Assembly (NCBI GenBank): GCA_900766795.1
Contig: CAAFWX010000073.1
Location: forward strand, 1 to 13,722
Direction of reading: 5' to 3'
Length of the DNA stretch: 13,722 bases
Origin: Oscillospiraceae bacterium
GTDB lineage: Bacteria > Bacillota_A > Clostridia > Oscillospirales > Ruminococcaceae
The stretch's first letter is position 1; each line of letters starts with the position of its first letter. Under the pieces are notes generated by a model, which was given only the letters and a program-made list of their open reading frames with translations, did no database searches and was not told the origin of the DNA. Below, piece by piece: positions 13,427 to 13,722 of the stretch. The position numbers and the translations under genes were made by a program.

Positions 13427-13722
13427 TCAGGGCTTGTGCTTGGTGACAAGTGTTCCGACGCTTTCGCCCATTACCGCGTCATAGATGTTATCCGGGCGGT
13501 CGAGGTTGAATACAATGATGGGAATGTTGTTCTCGGTGCATATCGCAGCGGCTGCGCTGTCCATCACCTGAAGCTTCTTTACGAGGATATCGTGGTGAGT
13601 GATGACGTCGTACTTCACTGCGTCGGGAAACTTCTTGGGGTCCTTGTCGTAGATTCCGTCGACCATTGTCGCCTTCAGAATAACGTCCACGTCAAGCTCC
13701 GCAGCTCTCAGCGCCGCCGCGG
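13427..13722 (-). CDS. pyrH: UMP kinase, C-terminal fragment (cut by window edge)
   Basis: PyrH phosphorylates UMP to UDP with ATP, feeding pyrimidine nucleotide and UDP-sugar pools; the bacterial enzyme is a hexamer of the amino-acid-kinase fold. The fragment holds the last 98 or so codons and runs off the right edge, so the start is not in the window. Recognisable pieces are AALRAAEL at the edge, VDGIYDKDPKK, the KLQVMDSAAAAIC segment, and NNIPIIVFNL near the end, all placed as in other UMP kinases. The 5' open frame continues to the window edge without a stop, so any internal methionine is not the start. The frr gene 29 bases downstream confirms the usual pyrH-frr order. Confidence 0.95.
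   Translation of the reverse strand, partial: AAALRAAELDVDVILKATMVDGIYDKDPKKFPDAVKYDVITHHDILVKKLQVMDSAAAAICTENNIPIIVFNLDRPDNIYDAVMGESVGTLVTKHKP

Noticed and set aside
1..13722. Mobile elements, CRISPR array, defence or toxin-antitoxin genes, tRNA/rRNA
   Set aside because: Nearly all of the window is filled by conserved housekeeping and histidine genes. No transposase, integrase, regularly spaced repeat or cloverleaf sequence was seen.

Overview
This window is ordinary bacterial chromosome in which every supported gene lies on the minus strand, so transcription runs from high to low coordinates. Gene content and order point to a low-GC-lineage Gram-positive (Firmicutes/Clostridia) with a GC-rich genome, most likely an Oscillospiraceae/Ruminococcaceae-type gut clostridium. 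The reasons are a Gram-positive-type PolC replicase, the order pyrH-frr-uppS-cdsA-dxr-rseP-ispG-polC (Bacillus has proS, not ispG, before polC), and a short HisG paired with HisZ. The lineage is inferred from gene content and style, not from any search.

Region 1 (13722 down to 3574) is a tightly packed housekeeping operon: pyrH (3' end only), frr, uppS, cdsA, dxr, rseP, ispG, polC. Most gaps are a few to about 30 bases, and frr/uppS overlap in TGATG. It links UMP synthesis, ribosome recycling, isoprenoid precursors (Dxr and IspG of the MEP pathway), undecaprenyl-PP for cell-wall carriers (UppS), CDP-diacylglycerol for phospholipids (CdsA), site-2 intramembrane proteolysis (RseP) and chromosome replication (PolC). 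The only sizeable internal gap, cdsA-dxr (78 bases), holds two tandem hairpins.

Region 2 (3380-3573) is the intergenic/leader region between polC and the his operon. It has alternative stem-loops just after polC, a good sigma-A-type promoter for the minus strand (TTGACA-N17-TAATAT), a 9-bp inverted repeat with internal direct repeats that overlaps the -10 and looks like an operator, and a roughly 90-nt leader with short hairpins.

Region 3 (3379 down to 1) is the start of a histidine biosynthesis operon: hisZ, hisG (short form), hisD and the first 43 codons of hisB. The first three are nearly abutting or overlapping. hisD and hisB are separated by a 121-base GC-rich, strongly foldable spacer that resembles a dispersed intergenic repeat more than a normal operon gap.

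I found no mobile-element genes, CRISPR array, tRNA/rRNA, toxin-antitoxin or defence genes, and no plausible plus-strand gene. Nothing here looks like a new multi-gene system. The points most worth a second look are the three non-coding stretches (132-252, 3440-3488, 11226-11283).
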